Shown one piece after another: positions 10,482 through 20,020 of a stretch of 64,000 bases of DNA. Under the pieces are notes generated by a model. It was not told where the DNA came from, searched no databases, and was given only the letters and a program-made list of their open reading frames with translations. A program made the position numbers and the translations under genes. The number at the start of each line of letters is the position of its first letter. Position 1 is the first letter of the stretch. Where the stretch lies: the NCBI RefSeq assembly GCF_936916975.1, contig NZ_CAKZGO010000041.1:62001-126000 (forward strand), read 5' to 3'. Source of the DNA: an uncultured Dongia sp. Its GTDB lineage: Bacteria; Pseudomonadota; Alphaproteobacteria; Dongiales; Dongiaceae.

Positions 10482-11270
10482 TCAAAGTTCGAAGAACTCT
10501 CTTACCCGCTGCACCTGTGCCTCCAACATGTGCTTGCCGAGGCTTGTCTTGCAGCCCCGTTTGTGTGCGGCAAGAAGGAGCGGCGTGAGTTCCGGCATCA
10601 TGATGATTTCGGCGACGGCCATCTGGCTCGTCAGCTTATCCGGGTCAATCAACATCGGGTCCTCCGCCTTCATGCCGACGGAGCTGGTATTGATGATGAC
10701 ATCGAATCCGGTCGGGTCCAGATCGCCGACAGATACTTTGCAGTCCGGATTGGCTGCCTGGACTGCCGCTGCCAGGGCCGCTGCTTTATCTGCCGTTCGA
10801 TTATAGATGCTGAGGGCGGACGCGCCCGCACCTGCCACGGAAAATGCAATCGAGCGCCCGGCACCGCCGGCGCCGATCTGGAGGACGCGCTTGCCGATCA
10901 GCGAGATATTGCTGTGCACCAGGCCATCGACGAAACCGGCACCATCAACATTGTCCCCGACCAGGCGGCCATCCTTTTCGCGTTTGACGAAGTTGACCGA
11001 CCCCACTTTCGTGGCGCGGGCTGTTTCTCCGTCCAGATGTTGCCGTACCGGAATCTTGTGTGGGATCGTGATGCCAAATCCCGGCACATTGTGCAGCAAT
11101 CGCATCGTGCCGATCACAGCCGCCAAATCTGCGGGTTTCACATGCAGCGGCGAGACCGCGACATCGCAGCCGGCCTCATTCAGTTTCTGGGTCAGGATGA
11201 CGCTGCCACGAATGTGGGCGACCGGGTCGGCGAGGATGAACATGATCTTGGTCCGGCCGGTAATCTCCAT
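10482..11270 (-). CDS. Shikimate dehydrogenase-family (AroE-like) oxidoreductase
   Basis: GITIPHK, GDNVDGAGF, VLQIGAGGAGRSIAFSVAGAGASALSIYNRT, INTSSVGM; divergent N-terminal substrate motif. Confidence 0.85.
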   Translation of the reverse strand: MEITGRTKIMFILADPVAHIRGSVILTQKLNEAGCDVAVSPLHVKPADLAAVIGTMRLLHNVPGFGITIPHKIPVRQHLDGETARATKVGSVNFVKREKDGRLVGDNVDGAGFVDGLVHSNISLIGKRVLQIGAGGAGRSIAFSVAGAGASALSIYNRTADKAAALAAAVQAANPDCKVSVGDLDPTGFDVIINTSSVGMKAEDPMLIDPDKLTSQMAVAEIIMMPELTPLLLAAHKRGCKTSLGKHMLEAQVQRVREFFEL

Positions 11271-11288
11271 CGGGCAATGTCCTCTATG

Positions 11289-11966
11289 TTACGGAACCAG
11301 CCAGCGCGGCTGTTTGCCGGTCGCCTGCGGCTTGCCATAGCTTTTGTACTTCGCCAGCACGGTCTCGATTTCGGTATCGTCAAGGAGGGTGGGCGCGCCC
11401 ATGGCGAGGGCGGCGGCATATTGCTTGGCGAGCGTTTCCAATTTCTGTGCGGCATCGAGCGCATGAAGCAAGGTAGCCCCCCGCGCCAGCAATCCATGAT
11501 TGGCCAGCAGGCAAGCGGTACGATCGATCAGCGCGGTGCCCGCGGCATCGGCGAGTTCCTGTGAGCCGAACGTGAAGTAGTCGACGCAGGGAATGTCGCG
11601 GCCACCAAAGCCCTGCACCATGTAATGGAAGGCCGGGATAGGGTTGCGGAAGACGGACAAGGCGACGCAATGGTCGGCGTGGCAATGTACGACGGCATTC
11701 GCCCGCGGTTGCTTCTGATAGACCGCCGCATGCATGGCCCATTCGGAGGAGGGCGAGAACGCCCCGCTCCAGGTCCCATCGAAACGGGTCGGCACGATAT
11801 GGCCGGGCTCCATCGTATCGACGCGGCAGCCCGAGGGTGTGATCAGCATATGGTCGTCGAACCGCACGCTGATATTGCCGGTCGAGCAGACATTCATGCG
11901 CAGGCGTTCCAGCTCGGCATTGACCTCGACAATGGCGGCACGGATAGAGGTCTCGCTGGCGGTCAT
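11289..11966 (-). CDS. Class II aldolase/adducin family protein (OtnC/LtnC-like)
   Basis: GNISVRFDDHMLITPSG, HAAVYQKQPRANAVVHCHADHCVALS; overlaps the DUF1537 kinase start by 4 nt. Confidence 0.87.
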   Translation of the reverse strand: MTASETSIRAAIVEVNAELERLRMNVCSTGNISVRFDDHMLITPSGCRVDTMEPGHIVPTRFDGTWSGAFSPSSEWAMHAAVYQKQPRANAVVHCHADHCVALSVFRNPIPAFHYMVQGFGGRDIPCVDYFTFGSQELADAAGTALIDRTACLLANHGLLARGATLLHALDAAQKLETLAKQYAAALAMGAPTLLDDTEIETVLAKYKSYGKPQATGKQPRWLVP

Positions 11967-13237
11967 GCCTGGTCGCTTTCTCCGGCTGCGACGCGTTCGA
12001 ACATGTCGATGGCGCCCAGCTTGCCCGGTTTGAGATGAAAGGAGATGGGATCCTTGCCGCTGCTCACGGCTCTGGCAGTTCCCGGGCCACGATAAGGACT
12101 GATGTCGAGCGACCTGACGCGCAGAGCTTCGAGCACCGCGCCGGAGGTCTCGCCGCCGGCCACCAAAAAACGGCGGATGCCATCAGCGTGGAGTTCCTTG
12201 GCAATGGCGCCCAGCAGTTTCTCGGCGCGACGTCCGGCGCCGCGCCGGCCGAAGCGCTTTTGGGCGGCAAGCACCGCCTCAGGTGTCGCCGAGACCGCAA
12301 TGGCAATGGAGTCCTTGGCGAGGTTCGCGCGCGCCTGCTGCAAGATGTCAGCGAACGTTATCAGACCATCGGCGAACTGCAGCAAATCTATACTGAGCAG
12401 TGGATGCGATTTGCCGAAGTGGCCCAGCTGCGCTGCCGTCTGTTCGGCGCAGCTGCCGGCCAGGATCACCATGCGGCCGCCGACGACCGGCAAGGGAATC
12501 GGCGGCTTCGGCGCGCCGGTCCAACCCCGTTCGCGCCACAAAGCCGGGTAATGTTCTGCGACGGATGAGCCGCCAGTCATCAACGGCCAATCGACGGTGA
12601 GGGCGGCGAGGCGGGCGAGGTCGTGGTTGCTGGTGGCATCGCAGATCGCATAGCGGACGTGGCGGCGCTTCAAGGCCGCGAGATGCACAGCGATACCGTC
12701 GGGGCCGGCGATCAAATCGTCGCGCCGCAACACGCCGACCTTGTGGGCTGTCTGGCTTTGCAACACGCGCACCAGATTGGAATCGCGCATAGGCGTCAGT
12801 GGATCAAACCGCTTTGGCGATTCCGACATGAGCTGATCGCCGACAAAGAGATGCCCCTGATAGACCGTGCGCCGCACGTCGGGGAAGGCTGGCGAGAAGC
12901 CGACCATATCGGCCCGGAGATGGTCCGCCAGATAGTCGGTGCAGGGCCCGATGTTACCGCGCGGTGTGGAATCGAACGTCGCACAATATTTATAGAAGAT
13001 CTGACGAGCGCCACGCTGGCCAATGAGGGCGGCTGCCTTCGTGAAGTCCCGTACCGCTTGGGCAGCTGGCAAGACGCGGCTTTTCAGGGCAATGACCGCC
13101 ACATCCAGCCCTTCCAGATCGCGCGGCCGGGCTCGCAGAGTCAGCATCCGGGTGCGCAGACCATCCCGCGCCATCATGGCCGCGAGCTCCAATCCCCCGG
13201 TGAAATCGTCAGAAATCCCCGCCAGAAGCAGTGTCAA
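11963..13237 (-). CDS. Four-carbon acid sugar kinase family protein (DUF1537, OtnK/LtnK-like)
   Basis: GISDDFTGGLELAAMMARDGLRT N-terminus; C-terminal FLVAGGETSGAVLEALRV and ISPYRGPGTARAV. Confidence 0.87.
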   Translation of the reverse strand: MTLLLAGISDDFTGGLELAAMMARDGLRTRMLTLRARPRDLEGLDVAVIALKSRVLPAAQAVRDFTKAAALIGQRGARQIFYKYCATFDSTPRGNIGPCTDYLADHLRADMVGFSPAFPDVRRTVYQGHLFVGDQLMSESPKRFDPLTPMRDSNLVRVLQSQTAHKVGVLRRDDLIAGPDGIAVHLAALKRRHVRYAICDATSNHDLARLAALTVDWPLMTGGSSVAEHYPALWRERGWTGAPKPPIPLPVVGGRMVILAGSCAEQTAAQLGHFGKSHPLLSIDLLQFADGLITFADILQQARANLAKDSIAIAVSATPEAVLAAQKRFGRRGAGRRAEKLLGAIAKELHADGIRRFLVAGGETSGAVLEALRVRSLDISPYRGPGTARAVSSGKDPISFHLKPGKLGAIDMFERVAAGESDQA

Positions 13238-13268
13238 GAATCCGTCCTTCTTTTTGTCTTCTCGACTC

Positions 13269-13309
13269 AGGATATATCATATATCTTTCATGAAGATATA
13301 TCCTATATC
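13269..13309. promoter_or_regulatory. Two tandem palindromic operator-like sites in divergent promoter region
   Basis: GATATATCATATATC (13271-13285) and GATATATCCTATATC (13295-13309): two 15-bp dyads differing at one position, 24 bp apart. Confidence 0.6.
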
Positions 13310-13367
13310 ATCGACTGTGCAGCAAGCTCGGACGGCCGTAAGGCCTTGGGAATTAGGGAGAAAAGGT

Positions 13368-14600
13368 TTGGATCAATTGCGAAACCCATCCGATTCCGAT
13401 CTGCGCGCCCGTGCCAAAAGCGTCATTCCTGGTGGCCTTTGGGGGCATATGAATGCCGCCAAGCTGCCGGCCAATTATCCGCAATATTTCGCCCGCGCTG
13501 CCGGTTGCCATCTCTGGGACGTGGAGGGGCGCGAATATGTCGACTTCATGTGCGCCTGGGGACCGATGATGCTGGGTTATAACGACCCGGACGTGAATGC
13601 GGCTGCGGATCGCCAGCGCGCCTTGGGCGATATTTTCAACGGCCCCAGCGAACGGCTGGTCGAACTGGCAGAACTTGTGGTCGAAACCGTTCCGCATGCC
13701 GATTGGGCGATGTTTCAGAAGAACGGCACGGATGCCACGACCATCTGCGCGATGATCGCGCGCGAAGGCACTGGCAAGCGCAAGATCCTGGTCGCCAACG
13801 GCGCCTATCACGGGGCCGTTCCGTGGTGCAATCCCTATCCCAATGGTGCCACTGCGGAAGACCGCGCCCATCTGATCCGCTACGAATTCAACGATACCGC
13901 AAGCCTGGAGCGCGCGGCGCAGGAAGCGGGCGACGATCTCGCTGGCATCTTCGTCTCCGGATTCAAGCACGATCTCGGCAAGCCGCATGAATTGCCGGGC
14001 AAGGTATTTGCGCAGACAGCCAGGCAGATCTGCGACCGCGCTGGTGCCGCCTTGATCGTCGACGATGTGCGTGCGGGTTTCCGCTTGCACACAGGCGGCA
14101 GCTGGGAATTGGTCGGTGTCCGGCCCGATCTTTCCGCTTGGTCGAAAGCAATTGCCAATGGCTATGCACTGGGTGCCGTCACCGGCAACGATAAGTTCCG
14201 GGAAGCAGCAAGCCGCATCTTCGTCACGGGATCATTCTGGTATGGCGCCGTTTCCATGGCGGCGGCCATCGCGACGATCCGCAAAATGCGGGAAATAGAT
14301 GCCATCGGCATCATGGAGCGCATGGGATCGCGGCTCCGCGCCGGGCTCGACGCGCAGGCGAAGGCTCATGGACTTAACTTGCAGCAGACTGGCCCGGTAC
14401 AAATGCCGGTTGTGCTTTTCGACGACGATGCCGATCGCAAGAAGGGCTGGCTGTTCTGCAGCGAAGCGTTGAAACACGGTGTTTATCTGCATGCGACACA
14501 CACCATGTTCCTCAGTGCTGCGCATAAGGAAACCGATATCGACCGGGCGCTGGAGGCGACCGACAAGGCATTCGCCGAAGTCGCGCGTCAGGTCAGTTGA
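13368..14600 (+). CDS. Class III aminotransferase, glutamate-1-semialdehyde aminomutase-like
   Basis: SVIPGGLWGHMNAAKLPANYPQYFARAAGCHLWDVEGREYVDFMCAWGPMMLGY; ALIVDDVRAGFRL; WSKAIANGYALGAVTG with PLP lysine. TTG start at 13368 preceded by GGGAG. Confidence 0.85.
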   Translation: MDQLRNPSDSDLRARAKSVIPGGLWGHMNAAKLPANYPQYFARAAGCHLWDVEGREYVDFMCAWGPMMLGYNDPDVNAAADRQRALGDIFNGPSERLVELAELVVETVPHADWAMFQKNGTDATTICAMIAREGTGKRKILVANGAYHGAVPWCNPYPNGATAEDRAHLIRYEFNDTASLERAAQEAGDDLAGIFVSGFKHDLGKPHELPGKVFAQTARQICDRAGAALIVDDVRAGFRLHTGGSWELVGVRPDLSAWSKAIANGYALGAVTGNDKFREAASRIFVTGSFWYGAVSMAAAIATIRKMREIDAIGIMERMGSRLRAGLDAQAKAHGLNLQQTGPVQMPVVLFDDDADRKKGWLFCSEALKHGVYLHATHTMFLSAAHKETDIDRALEATDKAFAEVARQVS

Positions 14601-14611
14601 GAGGGGATGGC

Positions 14612-15328
14612 ATGAGTGCTGCCGTGGTTGATCTCGCCGATTTGAACTTGCAGCAGATCGATGCGAAGAGCCGCACCGATGGCGTCTATCATCAGATGCG
14701 CGACCGGCTGATGCGCGGCATTTTCAAGCCGCATCAGCGCCTGCGCATCAGCGAGCTGTCGCAGGCCTTTGGCACCAGCGAAACGCCAATCCGCGAGGCG
14801 ATCTTCCAGTTGATCCGCGACGGCGCCGTCGAAGGCAAGGCGCATTCCTATTATCGCGTACGCAAGCTCTCGGTCGTCGAATATCTGGAACGGCGCAAGA
14901 TTCGCCTGCTGCTGGAGCCGTTGGCCGCGAAGGAAGCGCTGGAGCGCATAACATCGCGCGACATCGATCATCTCGCCATGCTGCATGACCGCCTGATCTC
15001 TGCCGAGGAGAGTAAGGATTACGATACGGCCGTGCGCGCCAATTTCGATTTCCATTTCGGCCTCTACAAGCGTTCCGAAATGCCGCAGCTCATCAGCATG
15101 CTGGAAAATTTGTGGATTCAGCATGGGCCGATGCTCAACCATCTCTATCCCGACGGCCATCCCACCTATGACGACAAACACCAGCACGTGAATGTTGTCG
15201 ACGCGTTGGTTCGGCGCGACGAGACGGCTTTGTGCGAAGCCGTGCGCCAGGATCTGATCGAAGGCGGGCGCTGCTTTGTCTCACACCTCATGGAACTTGA
15301 AGCAAAAGACGCGGAAACGAAGGCATGA
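14612..15328 (+). CDS. GntR family transcriptional regulator (FCD domain)
   Basis: wHTH YHQMRDRLMRGIFKPHQRLRISELSQAFGTSETPIREAIFQLIRDGAVEG plus helical FCD-type C-terminus. Confidence 0.9.
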   Translation: MSAAVVDLADLNLQQIDAKSRTDGVYHQMRDRLMRGIFKPHQRLRISELSQAFGTSETPIREAIFQLIRDGAVEGKAHSYYRVRKLSVVEYLERRKIRLLLEPLAAKEALERITSRDIDHLAMLHDRLISAEESKDYDTAVRANFDFHFGLYKRSEMPQLISMLENLWIQHGPMLNHLYPDGHPTYDDKHQHVNVVDALVRRDETALCEAVRQDLIEGGRCFVSHLMELEAKDAETKA

Positions 15329-16212
15329 GCACACTGGCGGCGCGGAAAGGCCATAACAAGCAGCATGAGATGCTGCAGGATCGTGCGATGTTCGTGCGCC
15401 TGGAGACCCTGCGCCTGTCGCGCATCTGCGGCGCCGGCCACTATTCCTCGACCTTTTCCGCGGCCGAGTTGTTTGCCGCCCTCTATTACAGCCATCTGCG
15501 CCTCGACCCGAAGAAGCCGAAATGGCCGGATCGCGATCGTTTCGTTCTGAGCAAGGGCCACGCCGCCATCGGCCTTTATCCGATCCTTGCTGATCTCGGC
15601 TATTACAAGATGAGTGCCCTGGACAACTATACCAAGCTTGGCAGTCATTTCGGCGATCACCCGAATATGAAGCACATTCCGGGCATCGATTTTTCCTCCG
15701 GCTCGCTTGGTCACGGCCTCTCGATTGGCGTCGGCATGGCGCTCGCGGGGCGTATGCAAAATCGGCCCTATCGCACGTATGTCATGCTGGGTGATGGCGA
15801 ACTGTCGGAAGGACAGATCTGGGAAGCGGCGATGGCTGCGGGCCATTTCAAGCTGCAGGGTCTCGTCGCCATCGTCGACCGCAATCAATTGTGCATCGAT
15901 GGCCATACCGAGGAAGTGATGGGCGTCGAGCCGATCGGCGACCGCTTCAAAAGCTTCGGCTGGGATGTGCAGCGCATCGACGGCCACGATTTTGACGCCA
16001 TCATGCCGGCTTTGGCCAATTTGAAGCCTGCCGGCAACGGCCGGCCGCAGGTGATCATCGCCGATACCATCAAGGGACGTGGTGTCAAACGCATGGAATT
16101 GTCGCTGCAATGGCATGTCGCGAACCTGGCGGGCCAGGATTACGACGATGCCGCGGCGGAAATTCGCGCCGGCCTGCAGCCCTTGGCGAAAGTGGGGAAG
16201 AATCGTGGCTAA
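15325..16212 (+). CDS. Transketolase, N-terminal (TPP-binding) subunit
   Basis: FVLSKGHAAIGLYPILADLGY, GSLGHGLSIGVGMALAGR, MLGDGELSEGQIWEAAMAAGHFKLQGLVAIVDRNQLCIDG. Confidence 0.93.
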   Translation: MSTLAARKGHNKQHEMLQDRAMFVRLETLRLSRICGAGHYSSTFSAAELFAALYYSHLRLDPKKPKWPDRDRFVLSKGHAAIGLYPILADLGYYKMSALDNYTKLGSHFGDHPNMKHIPGIDFSSGSLGHGLSIGVGMALAGRMQNRPYRTYVMLGDGELSEGQIWEAAMAAGHFKLQGLVAIVDRNQLCIDGHTEEVMGVEPIGDRFKSFGWDVQRIDGHDFDAIMPALANLKPAGNGRPQVIIADTIKGRGVKRMELSLQWHVANLAGQDYDDAAAEIRAGLQPLAKVGKNRG

Positions 16213-17296
16213 ATCCGTCGCCATCAAAAAGAAGCGGGCCGCCGGCGACGACGCGCAGTCCCAGGACGCGATCTTCCGCGGCACGTCGGGTGGCGACGCG
16301 ACGCTGAACGATGCCACGTTCAAAGACAAGAAATCCGTCCGTGGCACACCGAACGCGGCCCTGCCGGCCTTTATCCTCGGTGAGGAACTCGCCAATCTGG
16401 CCGATAAGGATCCCCGCATCGCCGTGCTGACGGCGGACCTCGCCAATGCCAATCGCACCAACGACTTCAAGCGGCGGCACCCCGACCGCTTCTTCAATCT
16501 GGGCATCGCTGAAAAGAATATGATGACGATCGCCGCCGGCATGGCGTCCTGCGGCCATGTCACCTATGCCGCGACCTTTGCGTCGTTCTGCGCCATTCTC
16601 GGCGCCGAGCAGATCAAGACCGATTGCGCCTATCCAGCCATGCCCGTGCGTCTCATCGGCCATCATTCAGGCATGTCGATGGGCTTCTACGGCACCAGCC
16701 ATCACGCGCTGGAAGATCTGGCCATCACGCGGACGATCGCCGATCTGACGGTGGTCTGTGCGACCGATGCCAATCATCTGCGGGCGATCCTGCGCGCCTC
16801 GGTCGATCATCCTGGCGCCATGTATATCCGCCTGGGACGCGGCCGCGATCCGGAGGTCTATCCGGAAGTGCCGAAGTCCTTCCGTATCGGCAAAGCGGCG
16901 ACCCTCCGCAAGGGTGATGACATGACGATCATCTGCTGCGGTTCAGTGGTGCGTGCCTCTCTCGATGCGGCTGATATCCTCGCCAAGCGCGGGATCTCGG
17001 TTCGTGTCATCGACATGCACACGATCAAACCCCTGGATGCCGGCGCGGTGCGCAAGGCGGCGCGGGAAACCGGCGCCATTCTGACCGTCGAAGAACACAA
17101 CGTCACCGGTGGCCTCGGCACGGCCGTGGCCGAGGTGCTGGTGGAGGAAGACCGCATTCCGTTCCAGCGTCATGGTGTGCCCGACGAGTTCGTGCCCGTC
17201 GGACCGCCGGCAGCGCTTTATGCACATTACAAGCTGAATGCGGAAGGAATCGCCAAGAAGGCGCAGACCTTCCTGGCCAAGGCAGGGAAACACTGA
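16205..17296 (+). CDS. Transketolase, C-terminal (Pyr/Tkt_C) subunit
   Basis: LGEELANLADKDPRIAVLTADLANANRTNDFKRRHPDRFFNLGIAEKNMMTIAAGMASCG; GTG start at 16205 overlapping the N-subunit gene. Confidence 0.92.
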   Translation: MAKSVAIKKKRAAGDDAQSQDAIFRGTSGGDATLNDATFKDKKSVRGTPNAALPAFILGEELANLADKDPRIAVLTADLANANRTNDFKRRHPDRFFNLGIAEKNMMTIAAGMASCGHVTYAATFASFCAILGAEQIKTDCAYPAMPVRLIGHHSGMSMGFYGTSHHALEDLAITRTIADLTVVCATDANHLRAILRASVDHPGAMYIRLGRGRDPEVYPEVPKSFRIGKAATLRKGDDMTIICCGSVVRASLDAADILAKRGISVRVIDMHTIKPLDAGAVRKAARETGAILTVEEHNVTGGLGTAVAEVLVEEDRIPFQRHGVPDEFVPVGPPAALYAHYKLNAEGIAKKAQTFLAKAGKH

Positions 17297-17327
17297 CCGG
17301 CTACAGAACGAAGACCAAAGGCATAAC

Positions 17328-17346
17328 GGGCAAAACGCCCTTTTTT
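17328..17346 (+). terminator. Possible weak intrinsic terminator/attenuator
   Basis: GGGC-AAAAC-GCCC followed by TTTTTT between the transketolase C-subunit gene and the solute-binding protein gene; stem is only 4 bp. Confidence 0.35.
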
Positions 17347-17361
17347 ACGGAGGAGTTTACG

Positions 17362-18957
17362 ATGGGAACAATTCGTCAGCATTTGCGCGTGGCGGCATTT
17401 TTGTCCGCCAGCCTAAGTGCCGTTGCCCTGCTGCCCGGCGCCGCCGCGGCGGAAGGCAACACGGTGGTCATCGCGCGTAGCTTCGACTTCAATTCACTAG
17501 ATCCGGCGCGCGCCTTTTGCGACACCTGCCAGATCTATCTCAGCAATGCCTATGAATCGCTGATCGGTCTGGGCACCGACAACAAGACCTTGGAACCGCG
17601 CCTGGCCACCAAATGGACCGGCAATGCCGATCAGAGCCAGTTCACCTTCACCCTCGATCCCGATGCCAAATTCTCCGATGGCTCGCCGGTCGAAGCGAAG
17701 GACGTGAAGTGGTCCTTTGAACGCCTGCAGAATCTCAAAGGCGGTGCGGCCTTCATGATGGACGGCGTTACCAAGATCGACACGCCGGATGCCACCACTG
17801 TGGTCGTGACCCTCGCTGGGCCGAACTCTGAATTCCTCAACATCCTCTCGGCCCCCTATACGGCAGTCGTCAACAGCGATGTCGCCGCCGCAAATGGCGC
17901 GGCCGCTGGTGCCGACGCCGAAACAGCAGACAAGGCTGAAGAGTGGTTCCTCGCCAACTCCGCGGGCAGCGGTGCCTATCAGCTGGTCAGCTACAAGGCC
18001 GATGATGAAATGCGCCTGAAGGCCAACCAGGAATATAAGCGCAGCAAGCTCTCTGTCACCGATGTCGTTTTCAAGCATACCAAGGATGCGGTGACGCAGG
18101 CCCAGTTGCTGGAAAGCGGCGGCGTCGATATCGCGATGCAGATCGATCCCGATACGGCCAAGACTATGAACACGGATAACCTCACGGTCGAGACGATTCC
18201 GTCCTACAATTTCCTTTATGTCGCCTTGGCGCCGGGTGCCAAGGGCGCACCGAAGCTCACCAAGGAAGTGCGCGAGGCGATTTCCCTGGCACTCGACTAT
18301 GACGGCATCATCGACTTTACCGTCGGCGGTGCCGGCACCAAAGTGTCGTCGCCGATCCCGACGGGCTTCCCGGGCACGGAAGGCCTGGCGGCGCCGCAGC
18401 AGAATCTCGACAAGGCGAAAGAATTGATGGCGAAGGCCGGTGTTGCCGACGGCTTCGAGATCAATTCCGAATTCCCCAACATGAACGCCTATGGCGTTGA
18501 TCTTTCGCTGCTCAGCCAGAAAATCCAACAGGATCTGGCCAAGATCAACATCAAGATGAACCTGACACCGCTCGAGTTCTCCGTCTGGCGTGATCATGTG
18601 CGCGGCGATGGCATTCCGCTCACCACCTCGTTCTATGCGCCGGACTATTACGGCAGTGCCCAATACGTTCAGTTCTTCGGCATGATCGAGGGCCAGCCCT
18701 GGTGGAACCGTGCCGGCGGCAAGAACGACGCCAGCATCACCAACCCGGAGACGGCCGAATTGCTGAAGAAGGCGCTGGCCGCCACAGAAGCGGACAAACC
18801 CGGCGTCTACAAGGAAATCGCCGAGAGCATGATGAGCGACCACATCATCATTCCCGTGGTCAGCCCGAACCTGGTTCTGGCACATTCCAAGAAGGTGACC
18901 GGCGTGCGCTACAGCGCCTGCTGCAACCTGCTGCTGAACGAAATCGGCGTTCAGTAA
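17362..18957 (+). CDS. ABC transporter solute-binding protein, family 5 (peptide/opine type)
   Basis: Signal peptide; ARSFDFNSLDPARAFCDTCQIYLSNAYESLIGLG; DGSPVEAKDVKWSFERL. Confidence 0.92.
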   Translation: MGTIRQHLRVAAFLSASLSAVALLPGAAAAEGNTVVIARSFDFNSLDPARAFCDTCQIYLSNAYESLIGLGTDNKTLEPRLATKWTGNADQSQFTFTLDPDAKFSDGSPVEAKDVKWSFERLQNLKGGAAFMMDGVTKIDTPDATTVVVTLAGPNSEFLNILSAPYTAVVNSDVAAANGAAAGADAETADKAEEWFLANSAGSGAYQLVSYKADDEMRLKANQEYKRSKLSVTDVVFKHTKDAVTQAQLLESGGVDIAMQIDPDTAKTMNTDNLTVETIPSYNFLYVALAPGAKGAPKLTKEVREAISLALDYDGIIDFTVGGAGTKVSSPIPTGFPGTEGLAAPQQNLDKAKELMAKAGVADGFEINSEFPNMNAYGVDLSLLSQKIQQDLAKINIKMNLTPLEFSVWRDHVRGDGIPLTTSFYAPDYYGSAQYVQFFGMIEGQPWWNRAGGKNDASITNPETAELLKKALAATEADKPGVYKEIAESMMSDHIIIPVVSPNLVLAHSKKVTGVRYSACCNLLLNEIGVQ

Positions 18958-19005
18958 GAGGGCCTACGTGAGCAAGACTGACGATCCCGGCGCAGTGGCG
19001 GAGAG

Positions 19006-20019
19006 ATGACCAGATTCATCATCCGACGTCTCATATCCATTCCGCTGCTGTTGCTCGGTATCGTCAGTATTGCCTTTCTGATCTCGCATAACACGCAAGG
19101 CGACCCGCTGGCCTCCATCGTCAGCGAGCGCCAGATGGACAATCCGGAAGTCGTTGCGGCAGCCAAGGCGCGTTGGGGGCTGGATAAGAGCCTGCCCGAG
19201 CAATACGTCCTTTATTTGCGCAACCTCATCACTGGTGATCTCGGTACGTCTTTCCGCACCAAGCAAGGCGTGGGCAAAGATATTCTTGAGCGTCTGCCAG
19301 CGACCCTGGAGCTGGTTATAGCCGCCATGATCCTCGGTGTTGGAAGCGGCATCGTCCTCGGGGTGTTGGCAGCCCGTTTCCGCAATAAACCGATCGATCA
19401 TGCGGCGCGTCTCTGGGCGCTCACAGGCTCATCTACGCCGGTCTTCTGGTCGGGTCTCATTCTGCTCTATATTTTCTCGGTCGTGCTGGGCTGGTTGCCG
19501 GGACCTGGCAGGCTCGATCCGCGTTCAGTCCCGCCCGAGTTTATGACGGGCTTCCTCACCATCGACACATTGTTGGCCGGCGATTTTGCTGCCTTCGGCG
19601 ATGCGTTGCATCACCTCATTCTGCCGGCCCTGGTCCTCGGCTGGACTGTCATGGGCATTGTCTCGCGTCTGGTGCGCGGCAGCATGCTGGATGTGTTGAG
19701 CCAGGATTACATCGTTGCCGCCCGGGCGCGTGGCGCCGGCGAACTGCGCGTCCTCCTCAATCACGCGTTGCGCAACGCTTTGGTGCCGACCCTCACCATC
19801 ATCGGATTTACCTTTGCCTATCTCATCACGGGCGCGGTGCTGACCGAAACGATCTTCTCTTGGCCCGGCATTGGCTCCTACGCGGTCGAGGCGGCACGCA
19901 ACCTCGATTATCCGGCGATCATCGGTGTTACCATTGTCGGTGGCACGGCGTTCCTGCTCAGCAATCTCGCGACCGACATCGCCTATGCGTTTGCCGATCC
20001 GCGCATAAGGCTCAGCTGA
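19006..20019 (+). CDS. ABC transporter permease (DppB-like)
   Basis: MTRFIIRRLISIPLLLLGIVSIAFLISH; SRLVRGSMLDVLSQDYIVAARARGAGELRVLLNHALRNALVPTLTIIG. Confidence 0.93.
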   Translation: MTRFIIRRLISIPLLLLGIVSIAFLISHNTQGDPLASIVSERQMDNPEVVAAAKARWGLDKSLPEQYVLYLRNLITGDLGTSFRTKQGVGKDILERLPATLELVIAAMILGVGSGIVLGVLAARFRNKPIDHAARLWALTGSSTPVFWSGLILLYIFSVVLGWLPGPGRLDPRSVPPEFMTGFLTIDTLLAGDFAAFGDALHHLILPALVLGWTVMGIVSRLVRGSMLDVLSQDYIVAARARGAGELRVLLNHALRNALVPTLTIIGFTFAYLITGAVLTETIFSWPGIGSYAVEAARNLDYPAIIGVTIVGGTAFLLSNLATDIAYAFADPRIRLS

Positions 20020-20020
20020 C

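Noticed and set aside
10468-10484. TGACCC-CTTGC-GGGTCA hairpin between the RTX gene and aroE-like gene as a bidirectional terminator
   Set aside because: Short stem without a convincing T-run on either side, and it overlaps the aroE-like stop codon; too weak to call.
10467-11564. 365-aa plus-strand ORF opposite AroE-like and aldolase genes
   Set aside because: Spans two genes with clear motifs on the minus strand; no domain seen.
15166-16563. 465-aa minus-strand ORF opposite GntR/transketolase genes
   Set aside because: Shadow of strongly supported plus-strand genes.
17497-18885. 462-aa minus-strand ORF opposite the solute-binding protein gene
   Set aside because: Shadow ORF; the plus-strand family 5 binding protein is clear.
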